Shown here: piece by piece, positions 44,349 to 52,890 of the stretch
How the letters are laid out: every line of letters starts with the position of its first letter
How positions within the stretch are numbered: position 1 is the first letter of the stretch
Source: an uncultured Acidimicrobiales bacterium
GTDB taxonomy: Bacteria > Actinomycetota > Acidimicrobiia > Acidimicrobiales > SHLQ01
DNA length: 62,827 nt
Direction of reading: 5' to 3'
Assembly: GCA_938084885.1 (NCBI GenBank)
Contig: CALKGG010000050.1
Span: 1-62,827, forward strand
Position numbers and translations under genes: made by a program
Notes under the pieces: model-generated
What the model saw: the letters and a program-made list of their open reading frames with translations, nothing else
What the model was told of the DNA's origin: nothing
Database searches by the model: none

Positions 44349-46917
44349 AGCTTGTCGATGCCGACGAGCTTCGCCAGATCGATGGGTCGGCGCTTGGAAT
44401 TGACCTCGCCGGGTCGAGCTCTTCGACGCGCTGTTCGAGGACTCGACAGCGGGATCGGGCATCGACGTACTTGCGATACGCCGCGCGAGCCGAGGTGTCG
44501 GTCTCTTCGAAGAAGGCTTCCAAGCTGACCAGGTCGTTGCTTGTCGGGTTATCTGCTCGCAGCTCTTCGAGTTCTTGCCGGGCGCTCTCGGCTTTGACCA
44601 TCAATATCGCTGCCTCGTTGTCGAGGTCGGCGGCCCAACGTTGCGCGGACTCTGCCTGCTCGAGCGCCTTTGCATACTCGGCGTATCCCCCATCGTCTGC
44701 TTCGGCATCGATCTCGACGTGCTCGGTCGCAAGCGCCATGACCGCGAGCGGCAGGCTCTCAAGGAGCATGCCCAGAGGGGTCTCGAACGGGCCGATCGCA
44801 CGACCGCGGCGGACACGAAGCGGTGCCATGGCCATCGTGGCCGACCCAAGAGCAGCAGAGAACGCTGCCGGGGTGCCCTCGACTTCATAGACCTCGGCGT
44901 CGATACGGCCGGCCTCAAGAATCTGCTTGACGTGTTCGACTTCGTCTTCGTGATTTGTTGGGGGCACGTAGACAATGATCTGCGCGTCTCGCCATTCCTC
45001 GTCACGCTGACATAACCAACCCAACAGCGTGATGAACTGACCAACTTGGTCATCGGACCACCACAGCGCAATGGTCCGTTCCTTGCGCGGCGTGGCTTCG
45101 TACTCTTCCCATGCGTGTTCGCTCGTATTGAGCACCGCAACGTTCGTTCCGAACCGGACGCACCCCTGAAGCATGCGCCCGTACGCCTGTTGTTCTTCAT
45201 CGGTGCCGCGTAGATCCCGGACGCCGAAGAAGCTCGTGTTTGGTTTGACGGTCCCCAACCCGTGGGCTTGGACAAGCGTCTGGACCCCAACCTCGGCGTT
45301 CTCGACCATGATCGTTCGGGCAAACGCGCCTGGAGCAACCCGGGAGACTTCTCGAGCCAGGTCGGCTTCGATCTCGTCGACTCGCTTTCGTAGCCGAGGG
45401 CCGGTTCCCTCGATCATCCGCACGGCGGTGAGAAAGCCCGAATCTCCCTCGAGCCATGACGCCATCTGAATCATCCGGGTGCGGGTGTCGGGGTCTCTGG
45501 GCACAAACGCCAAGATGCTCGGACGCCAGTCGCGGTTGCTTGCGGGCTCGTCGCCAATGGCTTGGATGTGCTGGCGTGCCTTGTTGAAGTGGTGTGAACC
45601 CGAGCTGTCGACCCAGCGGTCGGGGGTGTCACGATTACGCAGGTAGTTGAACAACGCCACGAAGACGAGGGCTGCAACGAGGCCGGTGATCGGGTTGATG
45701 GCCAAAATCGCCACGACGCACATCAGCACGCCAGCAGCGCTCAGCCGGGCATCGAACCACTTAAAGCGGGGACGAAACGAGGTTCCCCCTGCCCGAATCT
45801 CGAAATAGGTGGCGTAGTTGATCAAGCCGTAGCTGGCGAGGAAGAACATGGAGATGACCGGCGCAATGGCGTTCAAATCGCCTGCAGCGACGGTGAGGAG
45901 CGCAACGATCATCGACAGGCCGAGTGCCCGGCGAGGGTTGTTCGCTGGACCAGAACCAACTTCGAAGAACTCGAGCCGGGGCAGCACCCGATCTTCGCCG
46001 AGCCGTTGGAGTACTCGTGGTCCACCGAGGGCCGACGCGAGCGTCGATGACAAGGTCGCAGCAAGCACACCAACGAGCATCGTCCAGCCCAACAGCGACA
46101 CATCACCCATGATGGTCGTGGTATCACTGACCAGGGTTGCTGCTGGTGCAACGCCAGCAATGAGGATGATGACCCCGACATAAATTGCCGTCGATAACCC
46201 AACAGCCATAAATGTGCCGCGGGTAATCGACTTGCTCGGCTCGCGTAGATCTCCCGACATCGCCACGCCCTGGCTAAAGCCAGTAACCGCAGGGAAGAAC
46301 ACCGCAAACGCTTGCCAGAAACCAACATCTCCCGACCCGCTCGTGGCGTTGTCAGCAAAGATGCCCGCATCGAAATCGCCGACGACACCAACAAAGAACG
46401 ATCCCAGCGCCAAGATCAACAGCGCCATAACGAGATACTGCAGGCGGGTTGCGAGGTCGGCGCCGACTGCAGCGACCCCGACCAACACCAGGACCAAGAG
46501 CGCCGCGATCGCTTGTGTAAGCAGCCCCGAGTCGCTGCCGAGTGCAACGACCACAGCCTCGGCGAAACCAATGGCATAGAAGGCAATCGACACCGAAATT
46601 GCGAGGTAGAGGACCACGCCGACCGCTCCGCCGAACTCGATGCCGAGCGTGCGCGAGATCAAGAAGTATTCGCCCCCGCCTCGGACACGCATGTTCGTTG
46701 CGACCACGGCGAGCGAGATGCTCGTGAGTACCGACACCGATGTTGACAGCGCGAGGATCAGGAGCGCCTGAACAAGACCGACCGAGCCGACCACGAACCC
46801 GACTCGAAGAAACAGCACCAGGCCGAGAATGGTGAGAATGCTGGGCGTAAAGACACCGCCGAACGTCCCGAGCACACCGCCCTCAGGTGTGTCGGTTGCG
46901 TTTGCTTCCTGCGTCAA
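44347..46917 (-). CDS. SLC12-like cation-chloride cotransporter / amino-acid permease family protein
   Basis: This 856-residue protein has about 12 membrane helices in the first 450 residues, starting GTFGGVFTPSILTILGLVLFLRVGFVVG (in part), the pattern of Na-K-Cl/K-Cl cotransporters. The 400-residue cytoplasmic C-terminus resembles the SLC12 regulatory region. It ends in an EL-rich, possibly coiled part. The start is a TTG with a good Shine-Dalgarno (AAGGGG) upstream. It probably cotransports K+ or Na+ with Cl-; the ions are unproven. Confidence 0.87.
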   Translation of the reverse strand: MTQEANATDTPEGGVLGTFGGVFTPSILTILGLVLFLRVGFVVGSVGLVQALLILALSTSVSVLTSISLAVVATNMRVRGGGEYFLISRTLGIEFGGAVGVVLYLAISVSIAFYAIGFAEAVVVALGSDSGLLTQAIAALLVLVLVGVAAVGADLATRLQYLVMALLILALGSFFVGVVGDFDAGIFADNATSGSGDVGFWQAFAVFFPAVTGFSQGVAMSGDLREPSKSITRGTFMAVGLSTAIYVGVIILIAGVAPAATLVSDTTTIMGDVSLLGWTMLVGVLAATLSSTLASALGGPRVLQRLGEDRVLPRLEFFEVGSGPANNPRRALGLSMIVALLTVAAGDLNAIAPVISMFFLASYGLINYATYFEIRAGGTSFRPRFKWFDARLSAAGVLMCVVAILAINPITGLVAALVFVALFNYLRNRDTPDRWVDSSGSHHFNKARQHIQAIGDEPASNRDWRPSILAFVPRDPDTRTRMIQMASWLEGDSGFLTAVRMIEGTGPRLRKRVDEIEADLAREVSRVAPGAFARTIMVENAEVGVQTLVQAHGLGTVKPNTSFFGVRDLRGTDEEQQAYGRMLQGCVRFGTNVAVLNTSEHAWEEYEATPRKERTIALWWSDDQVGQFITLLGWLCQRDEEWRDAQIIVYVPPTNHEDEVEHVKQILEAGRIDAEVYEVEGTPAAFSAALGSATMAMAPLRVRRGRAIGPFETPLGMLLESLPLAVMALATEHVEIDAEADDGGYAEYAKALEQAESAQRWAADLDNEAAILMVKAESARQELEELRADNPTSNDLVSLEAFFEETDTSARAAYRKYVDARSRCRVLEQRVEELDPARSIPSADPSIWRSSSASTS

Positions 46918-46969
46918 TTTGCGTTCTGCCCCTTGAGTACCCGTCCGTCGATGACCTTAGCCCGAGGAA

Positions 46970-48334
46970 CTACTCAGCCACGTGGCGTGAAACCCGAATC
47001 TGTTCGATCTTGCGTCCATCGACGGCGACGACGGTGAGGGTGAACGCACCATGGGTGACCTCGGTGCCCACGTCTGGGAGCTCTCCGGTGTAGTCGAGCA
47101 CGAGCCCGGCGAGCGTCACCACCTCGTCACGTCCAGCAAATGCGTCACCAAACTTCTCGCGTATCTCAAATAGTGGAGCCACTCCGCTGATGAGCGTCCC
47201 GTCGTCGTTGTCGTCGAGAAGCCAGTCGGGGTCGTCGTCTTCCATGATTTCGTCGATCACATCGTCGAGAGAAATGAACCCGACCGTTGACCCGTGCTCG
47301 TCGACGACCATCGCAGCATGGCCCTGCCCGCGTTTGAAGTCTTCGAGAAGGTCTTCTGCGGTTGTCCTCGCCGCAACGACCGACAGTGGCCGCAGAATGT
47401 CGTCGAGCGACGTGTAGGTCCCGAGTTGGCTCGATCGGATGAAGTCTTTGATGTGCAACATGCCCACAACGTGGTCGAGATCGCCGTCGATGACCGGATA
47501 GCGACTTCGCGCTGACGACGCAATGACGTTGGCAATGTCGACCGCCGACGCATCCTTGTCGATCGCCACGATGTTTGCCCGGGTGATCATGATCTCTTCA
47601 GCAGGACGCTCATCGAGCTCGAAGATGTTCCGGATCATGTCGCGTTGCAGCTCGCCGAGGTGACCGCTCTCTGCGGATTCTTCGGTGACGATTGCGAGCT
47701 CGTCGCTGGTGAACAGCGATGCGGCCTTGTCTGGTTCGGGGATCCGCAGCATTCGCATGAGCGCAAAGGCGATCGCATTGAGCACGGCGACCATGGGCCT
47801 GAACAGAGCGCTAAAGAACCGCATGACCGGATTGAGCTTGACGCTGACCGATTCGGGCGCCTGCAATGCGAGGGCCTTGGGAATCATCTCGCCGAGCACG
47901 ACGTGCAGGTAGGTAATCAAGCTGAGCGCAATGACAAAGCTGAGCGTCGACACGATGGCGCCAGAAACCCCAATCGACTCGAGCGGACCAAAGAGCAGTG
48001 TCGCAACGGCAGGTTCGCCGTACATACCAAGCCCGATCGACGCAAGGGTGATGCCAAGCTGAGCAACCGCAATGTAGCTGTCCTTACCGGCATGACGTTT
48101 CATGAGGTCGGCAAGCCACTGGGCCGCACCGCTGCCCCGGTCGGCGAGCGCTTCGAGACGACCAACCCGTGCACCGACGAGCGCAAACTCGGCAGCGACG
48201 AACAGGCCGTTGATGACCACGAGGACGATAATCGCCACCGTTGGCAAGATGATGTTGCCGACCAGGGTGATCTCGGTCGGGGCTTCGGCGGCGAAAAGTG
48301 CGCTAGTGGCAAGACCAGGTGACGACAGTGTCAT
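46970..48334 (-). CDS. CNNM/CorC-family membrane protein (DUF21, CBS, CorC_HlyC domains)
   Basis: This 454-residue protein has an N-terminal DUF21 membrane domain (EFALVGARVGRLEAL), a CBS pair (MITRANIVAIDKDASAVDIA; HAAMVVDEHGSTVGFISLDDVIDEI, in part) and a C-terminal CorC_HlyC domain. The family includes Mg2+ exporters and proteins once called hemolysins. It overlaps the upstream paralogue by 4 bp. Confidence 0.92.
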   Translation of the reverse strand: MTLSSPGLATSALFAAEAPTEITLVGNIILPTVAIIVLVVINGLFVAAEFALVGARVGRLEALADRGSGAAQWLADLMKRHAGKDSYIAVAQLGITLASIGLGMYGEPAVATLLFGPLESIGVSGAIVSTLSFVIALSLITYLHVVLGEMIPKALALQAPESVSVKLNPVMRFFSALFRPMVAVLNAIAFALMRMLRIPEPDKAASLFTSDELAIVTEESAESGHLGELQRDMIRNIFELDERPAEEIMITRANIVAIDKDASAVDIANVIASSARSRYPVIDGDLDHVVGMLHIKDFIRSSQLGTYTSLDDILRPLSVVAARTTAEDLLEDFKRGQGHAAMVVDEHGSTVGFISLDDVIDEIMEDDDPDWLLDDNDDGTLISGVAPLFEIREKFGDAFAGRDEVVTLAGLVLDYTGELPDVGTEVTHGAFTLTVVAVDGRKIEQIRVSRHVAE

Positions 48335-49713
48335 GGTGTCACCTCCCCAGATTCGGTGGCGGGAACAACCGTTTCTTTGAAGCTCACCCGGTCGATTGCA
48401 TTGCCGTCGGTGGCATCGACCCGGAACGGGCCATGGCCGCCGTCGAGGGTAATTTCCTCACCAACGCTCGGCATTCGCGAGAGTTCGTGCCAGATCAGAC
48501 CGCCGACCGTATCGACGTCATCTGTCGACAAGTCCATTGCGAACCGACGGTTGACGTCCTCGATCAGGACTTCACCCGACATCGACACTCGACCATCCTC
48601 GATCACGATGGGGTCTGGGTCCACGTCGAATTCGTCGCGCACTTCACCGAACACTTCTTCGACGGCATCTTCGATGGTGACGAGGCCAGCGACATCGCCG
48701 TATTCGTTGATCACGAACGCACAGTGTTGATCGGAGTCGTCGAGCCGCTCCCACAGCGTTGGAACCGTGAGCGTCTCGGTCACTTCCAGAACCGGCCGGG
48801 TCACCGTTGTCACCAACGCATCGGGTTCGCGTTGGGCCCCCAGGTAGAGCGCGCGAAGGTGGGCAATACCGAGCACGTCGTCGGAGCCTTCGGCCCATAC
48901 CGGAAAGCGACTATGTGGCGTTTCCACAATGCGAGCAAGCGCAGCCGAAACAGTCTCGTCAGCGGAGATCCCGACGAGACGACGTCGCGGCGTCATGATT
49001 TCTCGGACGAGGCGTTGTTCGACGTTGAGGACGCCCTCGACCATGTCTCGTTCGGTCGTGTCGATGAGACCGCCCGCGGCGCTCTCGTTGAACAAGGTTC
49101 GCAACTCGTCTCGCGAATGAACATGGCTGTGTCCGTGGTCGGCGCTCAATCGGAAGACCCGCATGATTGCAAACGCCGAGCCGTTGAAGATCTTGACGAG
49201 CGGACGCAGCAAGGTTTGGCTCACCGCCATTGGCTTATAGGTCGCAATGGCGATTCGTTCGGCGTAACGCAGCGCTCCGGTCTTTGGCAGCAGCTCGCCA
49301 AAGACCACCTGCAACGAGGTCACGATCAACAGCACGGCCAGAATCGAAAAGATCTGGCCTGCGGATCCAAAGATGGGTTCGAAGAGCGGGGTGAGTCGGC
49401 GTTGGCCAATGATGCCGGCCACCAGGCTGCTCAGCGTGATACCGACCTGGCAGGTGGCGACGTAGTTGTCGAGGGCAACGTGGTCATCGACGATAGCGAA
49501 GAGCTTCTTGGCTGTCTTACTTCCACCCTCGGCTTCGGTTTGAATACGGGACTTGCGCGCCCCCACTGTGGCGAATTCGGCAGCGACGTACAGCGCGTTC
49601 AAGATGAGCATGAACACGATGATGATCACGGTCACTGGTAAGTCCGAGAGGCTTGCCTCCCCCGATGACTCCGCAAAGGCCAACGCAGATCCGCCTTCTG
49701 GCAACGAGAACAT
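48331..49713 (-). CDS. CNNM/CorC-family membrane protein, upstream paralogue
   Basis: This 460-residue protein has the same domain order as the next gene: DUF21 with EFATVGARKSRIQTEAEGG, a CBS pair (REIMTPRRRLVGISADETVSAALA; CAFVINEYGDVAGLVTIEDAVEEVFGEV, in part) and CorC_HlyC. The ATGA overlap with its paralogue suggests a heteromeric transporter or one that needs balanced amounts of both. Confidence 0.92.
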   Translation of the reverse strand: MFSLPEGGSALAFAESSGEASLSDLPVTVIIIVFMLILNALYVAAEFATVGARKSRIQTEAEGGSKTAKKLFAIVDDHVALDNYVATCQVGITLSSLVAGIIGQRRLTPLFEPIFGSAGQIFSILAVLLIVTSLQVVFGELLPKTGALRYAERIAIATYKPMAVSQTLLRPLVKIFNGSAFAIMRVFRLSADHGHSHVHSRDELRTLFNESAAGGLIDTTERDMVEGVLNVEQRLVREIMTPRRRLVGISADETVSAALARIVETPHSRFPVWAEGSDDVLGIAHLRALYLGAQREPDALVTTVTRPVLEVTETLTVPTLWERLDDSDQHCAFVINEYGDVAGLVTIEDAVEEVFGEVRDEFDVDPDPIVIEDGRVSMSGEVLIEDVNRRFAMDLSTDDVDTVGGLIWHELSRMPSVGEEITLDGGHGPFRVDATDGNAIDRVSFKETVVPATESGEVTP

Positions 49714-49758
49714 TCCTGAATCCTAGGGCGCGACTGGGCCCAACGGGTGGGTTCTTCT

Positions 49759-50310
49759 CTACAAGAGATGCGCGACTTGACCAATGAGGTGCCGCCCCAC
49801 CACCGCCAGCCACAGCGCGTACGGAATTGCGACGACGGCGAACGCCTCGCGCGTTGCAATGTAGCGACTGTACTGAACCGACAGGGTCAACAGCGCGGGG
49901 AACCATAGACCAAAGGCCACTATCGCCGCGACGAGGCCCGGTCCGTTGACTTGAAACAGCCCTGTGCTGACGAACAAGACAGCGCCGAACATAAGCACGG
50001 GACGGTGCGCGAAGCCAACGGTTGTCAATGTCGTGACCAAGGTCGGTTGATCGGCGTTGGACCCAACTCGGGCAACGACGGCCCCACCCATGACCCACAG
50101 TGCCGTGCCGAGAACAATCCACCCCCAGATGCCATACAGCAGCATCTGCACGAACTGCTGCGGCGAGTTCAGGAACAATCCGCCGAAGCGGTTGAATGCC
50201 AAGACAACCGACGCGCCAAATGTGGTGAACGCCGCGACAAAGAACATGTTCGAGTGCATTGTTCGCCATCGTTGAGGATGAAGCCCAAAGAACGTCTTGA
50301 GAGCGATCAT
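49759..50310 (-). CDS. Yip1-like polytopic membrane protein
   Basis: The ATG at 50310 overlaps the DUF3179 stop (ATGA), giving 183 residues. About five hydrophobic segments follow a short N-terminus (FFVAAFTTFGASVVLAF, FVQMLLYGIWGWIVLGTALWVMGG in part, VLMFGAVLFVSTGLF, LVAAIVAFGLWFPALLTLSV, AVVAIPYALWLAVVGR). The layout resembles Yip1-domain membrane proteins. Its role is unknown, but translational coupling ties it to the DUF3179 gene. Confidence 0.75.
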   Translation of the reverse strand: MIALKTFFGLHPQRWRTMHSNMFFVAAFTTFGASVVLAFNRFGGLFLNSPQQFVQMLLYGIWGWIVLGTALWVMGGAVVARVGSNADQPTLVTTLTTVGFAHRPVLMFGAVLFVSTGLFQVNGPGLVAAIVAFGLWFPALLTLSVQYSRYIATREAFAVVAIPYALWLAVVGRHLIGQVAHLL

Positions 50311-51338
50311 GGTTGCCACGTTTCTGCGTCAGGCCAGAACGTGTCGACGTCGCCGGGGAACGCCGTAAACCCAGGCAAGATGTCCATGACCTCGGTTATT
50401 GGCCCCGAGAGCGGAAGGCCACGGGCGGGATCGAACGTGGTTCCGGTAATGGTGTCTCGCAGGACATCACCCTCGACTACAAGCTCGACGAGGTCGTCTC
50501 CGACTTGGCGAGAAAAGACAGCCCACCGTTGCGGGTTGGTTGGATTGCTGACGACCGCGACCGCAACGCCAGCGACCTCATCGTTCACCACACCAACCCG
50601 TCGCAGGTCGGCAACGGGATAGGACCGGGCCTCTTCGGTGAAGTCGATGACAAGGTGGAATTCTCCGAGGTCAAACCCCGATGGTCCGCCGGGTGCATCG
50701 AGGGCGAGGGTGTCGGGGTTCGTGGAAACCCACGCCGACCATGTCGTGAACTCTGACGCGAGCAGCTCGACACGTTCGCCCTTGCGTGGACCAGCGATTG
50801 CTTCACCGGTGGGTTGACTCCAGATGCTGCCGGTGTCGTGATCCCACCAGGTCATGGCGTTGCCCCACAGCGCTCCGTGCACGCCAAAGACCAGCGTGTT
50901 GTCTCCCAACTGGCGGCGATGAACCATCGCCGTTGCGCACAACGGTCACCAACTGACGAGTATGGGTTCGCCACCAAGCTCGTCGACCACGAGCTCTCGA
51001 CCGTTGAGGAAGCTGACCGGGTAGGCCTTTGACTCGCCGTTGATTGTGACGCCGATGACTTCGGTGCCCGCTACCCACGGTGATTGGTTCGCCGGAACGA
51101 AGGTCGGGTCGTATACGGGCGCGATCCCGTCGCGGGGCAAGAGCTGACGGAACCCTTCGGGGAGGGCTTCGCCCGCAGCGACTGGATCGTAGACCTCATT
51201 GGGGTCTGCTCGAACTCCGGGTGACGAGGCGCGATCTGTGAAATCACCGGTGGTGAACGCCCACGCGGTGAGCAGAACGAGCGCGCCGAACAGCGCAGCG
51301 AGCAGGTATGACGATGGCCCATCGTCGACCTTGGTCAC
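50307..51338 (-). CDS. DUF3179 protein, candidate selenoprotein (in-frame TGA at 50946-50948)
   Basis: The frame runs from a GTG at 51338 (GTGA overlap with the upstream stop) to 50307, interrupted once by TGA. Read through, it gives 343 residues: an N-terminal membrane helix (about 10-30), VIGVTINGESKAYPVSFLNGRELVVDELGG in the first part, then VSW-U-PLCATAMVHRR, LVFGVHGALWGNAMTWWDHDTGSIWSQPTGEAI (in part) and TTWSAWVSTNPDTLALD. These blocks are DUF3179. The family, as I recall it, has CPLC where this protein reads UPLC (residue 131, with Cys134). The reading frame and conservation continue for 212 codons after the TGA, which argues against random decay. A SECIS-like hairpin follows. A nonsense mutation remains possible. 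Confidence 0.75.
50915..50948 (-). promoter_or_regulatory. Candidate bacterial SECIS element after the in-frame TGA
   Basis: On the minus strand the TGA (50948-50946) is followed by 14 bases and then GGCGATG-GTT-CATCGCC (50931-50915), a perfect 7-bp stem with a 3-base loop. Twenty-one bases separate the TGA from the loop, and the loop begins with G. As I recall the bacterial SECIS rules (stem-loop directly 3' of the UGA, short apical loop, G in its first two positions, roughly 16-37 nt spacing), all are met. A second 6-bp stem (CCGTTG-TGCG-CAACGG) starts directly at the TGA and shares GG with the first. Confidence 0.65.
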
Positions 51339-52309
51339 GTGTCTGACCCATCGACCAGTGGCGGCGTGCCGTCGCCAAATGGCCGCCCGCCAAGCGCTTC
51401 TCGACCGTGGTCGGTGAGCCAGCCATCGGTGTTGGGGCCCTTTGGGGTCACACCGGTGGGGTTAATTCCGGTGTGGACTTCGTAATAGTGCGCTTTGATG
51501 TTGTCGAAGTCGATCGTGTCGCCAAAGCCGGGCGTTTGGAAGAGGTCTCGGGCGTAGCCCCACAGCGCGGGCATCTCAGAGATCTTGTTTCGGTTGCACT
51601 TGAAATGGTTGTGGTAGACCGCGTCGAAGCGAACAAGCGTTGTCCACAGACGGATGTCGACTTGGGTGATGGTGTTTCCAACCAGGTACCGCTGGTTCGT
51701 CAAACGGGTTTCGAGCTCGTCGAGGCGAGCAAAGAGCGCGTCGTATGCCTCTTCGTGGGCTGCTTGGCTCGATGCAAAGCCACTCTTGTACACGCCGTTG
51801 TTGACGTCGTGAAAGATCTGATTTGAGAGTGCGTCCATCTCGTCGCGGTGCTCGTCGGGCCACAGGTCGGGGGCGCCGTCGCGGTGAAACGCAGACCATT
51901 CTTTCGACAAGTCCTCTTCGATCGACGGAAAGTCGTTCGTGACGACCACCGTCGAGTCGATCTCGACGATCGCTGGCACGGTGATGCCTCGGGGGTAGTC
52001 CTCGAACCGGTTGAAGAACGCTTCTTGCAGTTTGTGGATCCTTAGTACGGGGTCGAGGCCGTCGGGGTCGAGGTGGAAGTTCCAGCTGGATGCGTCGTGC
52101 AGCGGACCAGCAACGCCCACCGACAGTGCCGACTCGAGGCCGAGGAGCTTGTGGGTGATGAGCGAGCGGTTGGCCCACGGGCAGGCATGGGCAACGATCA
52201 GCCGATAGCGATCTGGTTCGACGAGCCAGCCATCTCGGCCATCGACGGTGATCCGGTCCGGGATGTAGTTCATATCCCGATCGAACGTGCCTGTCTTCGT
52301 CTCTGCCAT
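51335..52309 (-). CDS. Glutathionyl-hydroquinone reductase-like protein (Xi-class GST, YqjG/ECM4 type)
   Basis: From the ATG at 52309 the protein has 324 residues. It shows the thioredoxin-fold active site AHACPWANRSLITHKLLGL with the catalytic Cys. The C-terminal helical part has FHDVNNGVYKSGFASSQAAHEEAYDALF (in part), TQVDIRLWTTLVRFDAVYHNHFKCN (in part), and NIKAHYYEVH, all typical of the family. It reduces glutathionyl- or possibly mycothiol-linked quinones; actinobacteria usually lack glutathione. It is the first gene of the operon with DUF3179 and the Yip1-like protein, divergent from the kynurenine operon. Confidence 0.9.
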   Translation of the reverse strand: MAETKTGTFDRDMNYIPDRITVDGRDGWLVEPDRYRLIVAHACPWANRSLITHKLLGLESALSVGVAGPLHDASSWNFHLDPDGLDPVLRIHKLQEAFFNRFEDYPRGITVPAIVEIDSTVVVTNDFPSIEEDLSKEWSAFHRDGAPDLWPDEHRDEMDALSNQIFHDVNNGVYKSGFASSQAAHEEAYDALFARLDELETRLTNQRYLVGNTITQVDIRLWTTLVRFDAVYHNHFKCNRNKISEMPALWGYARDLFQTPGFGDTIDFDNIKAHYYEVHTGINPTGVTPKGPNTDGWLTDHGREALGGRPFGDGTPPLVDGSDT

Positions 52310-52410
52310 GGTTCCCACTTCCACTCGATTCTGCCTCCACGCTATCGACGTGCTCGTTGGCCCGGTCGCACGCACCGCTACCGAACGGACCGCCAGAGCC
52401 CAAAAGGTAC

Positions 52411-52439
52411 TTGACGACATATTCGTATGAATCTAATGT
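52411..52439 (+). promoter_or_regulatory. Promoter of the MarR-led kynurenine operon
   Basis: TTGACG (52411-52416) and TAATGT (52434-52439) are 17 bp apart, the best sigma-70-type promoter in the window. The -10 ends six bases before the marR ATG at 52446, so the transcript is probably leaderless. Confidence 0.75.
52418..52429. promoter_or_regulatory. Candidate MarR operator
   Basis: CATA-TTCG-TATG is an inverted repeat inside the -35/-10 spacer, overlapping a second one, ATTC-GTAT-GAAT (52421-52432). A protein bound here would block the promoter. Binding by the adjacent MarR protein is inference. Confidence 0.5.
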
Positions 52440-52445
52440 TCGCGC

Positions 52446-52886
52446 ATGGCACCCGAGTCCGAGCCCTTCCTCGACCACTACCTGCCCTACGTGTTGCGCC
52501 GGGCAGACCAAACCCTGTCAGCGCCCTTTTATGAAGTACTGACCAAACACGGTGTGGCTCGGTCGGAGTGGCGCCTTCTTGCCGTACTCTTCGACCTCGG
52601 CGAAATGTCGGTCGTCGACCTCGCTGCGACATCACTCAGCCCACAACCGACCGTCACCCATGCCCTGCGGCGCCTCGAAGAAAAGCACCTCGTCACCAGA
52701 ACTCCAGGTGCCGCCGACAAACGCCAACGAATCGTCGCTATTACGACCTCGGGAGCGGCGCTGACCCAAACACTCATTACCGAGGCGAAGCGGTTAGAAC
52801 GAGACGCCCTCGCCAATGCAGGCGACATCAGCGGGCTCGTCGCCGAACTCCACGCCCTCACTGCTCGAATCGAGGAAGCGAGATAA
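52446..52886 (+). CDS. MarR family transcriptional regulator
   Basis: This 146-residue winged-helix protein has the MarR pattern HGVARSEWRLLAVLFDLGEMSVVDLAATSLSPQPTVTHALRRLEEKHLVTRTP, recognised by its recognition helix around residues 60-75 and the wing with ADKRQRIVAIT. It is the first gene of the tryptophan-degradation operon, 4 bp before the dioxygenase, so autorepression and induction by a pathway metabolite are likely. Confidence 0.9.
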   Translation: MAPESEPFLDHYLPYVLRRADQTLSAPFYEVLTKHGVARSEWRLLAVLFDLGEMSVVDLAATSLSPQPTVTHALRRLEEKHLVTRTPGAADKRQRIVAITTSGAALTQTLITEAKRLERDALANAGDISGLVAELHALTARIEEAR

Positions 52887-52890
52887 CACG

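Noticed and set aside
50307..50942. Two separate genes in the DUF3179 region
   Set aside because: The second part would have to begin at a TTG inside the conserved motif, just after the TGA in the same frame; both halves are parts of one domain.
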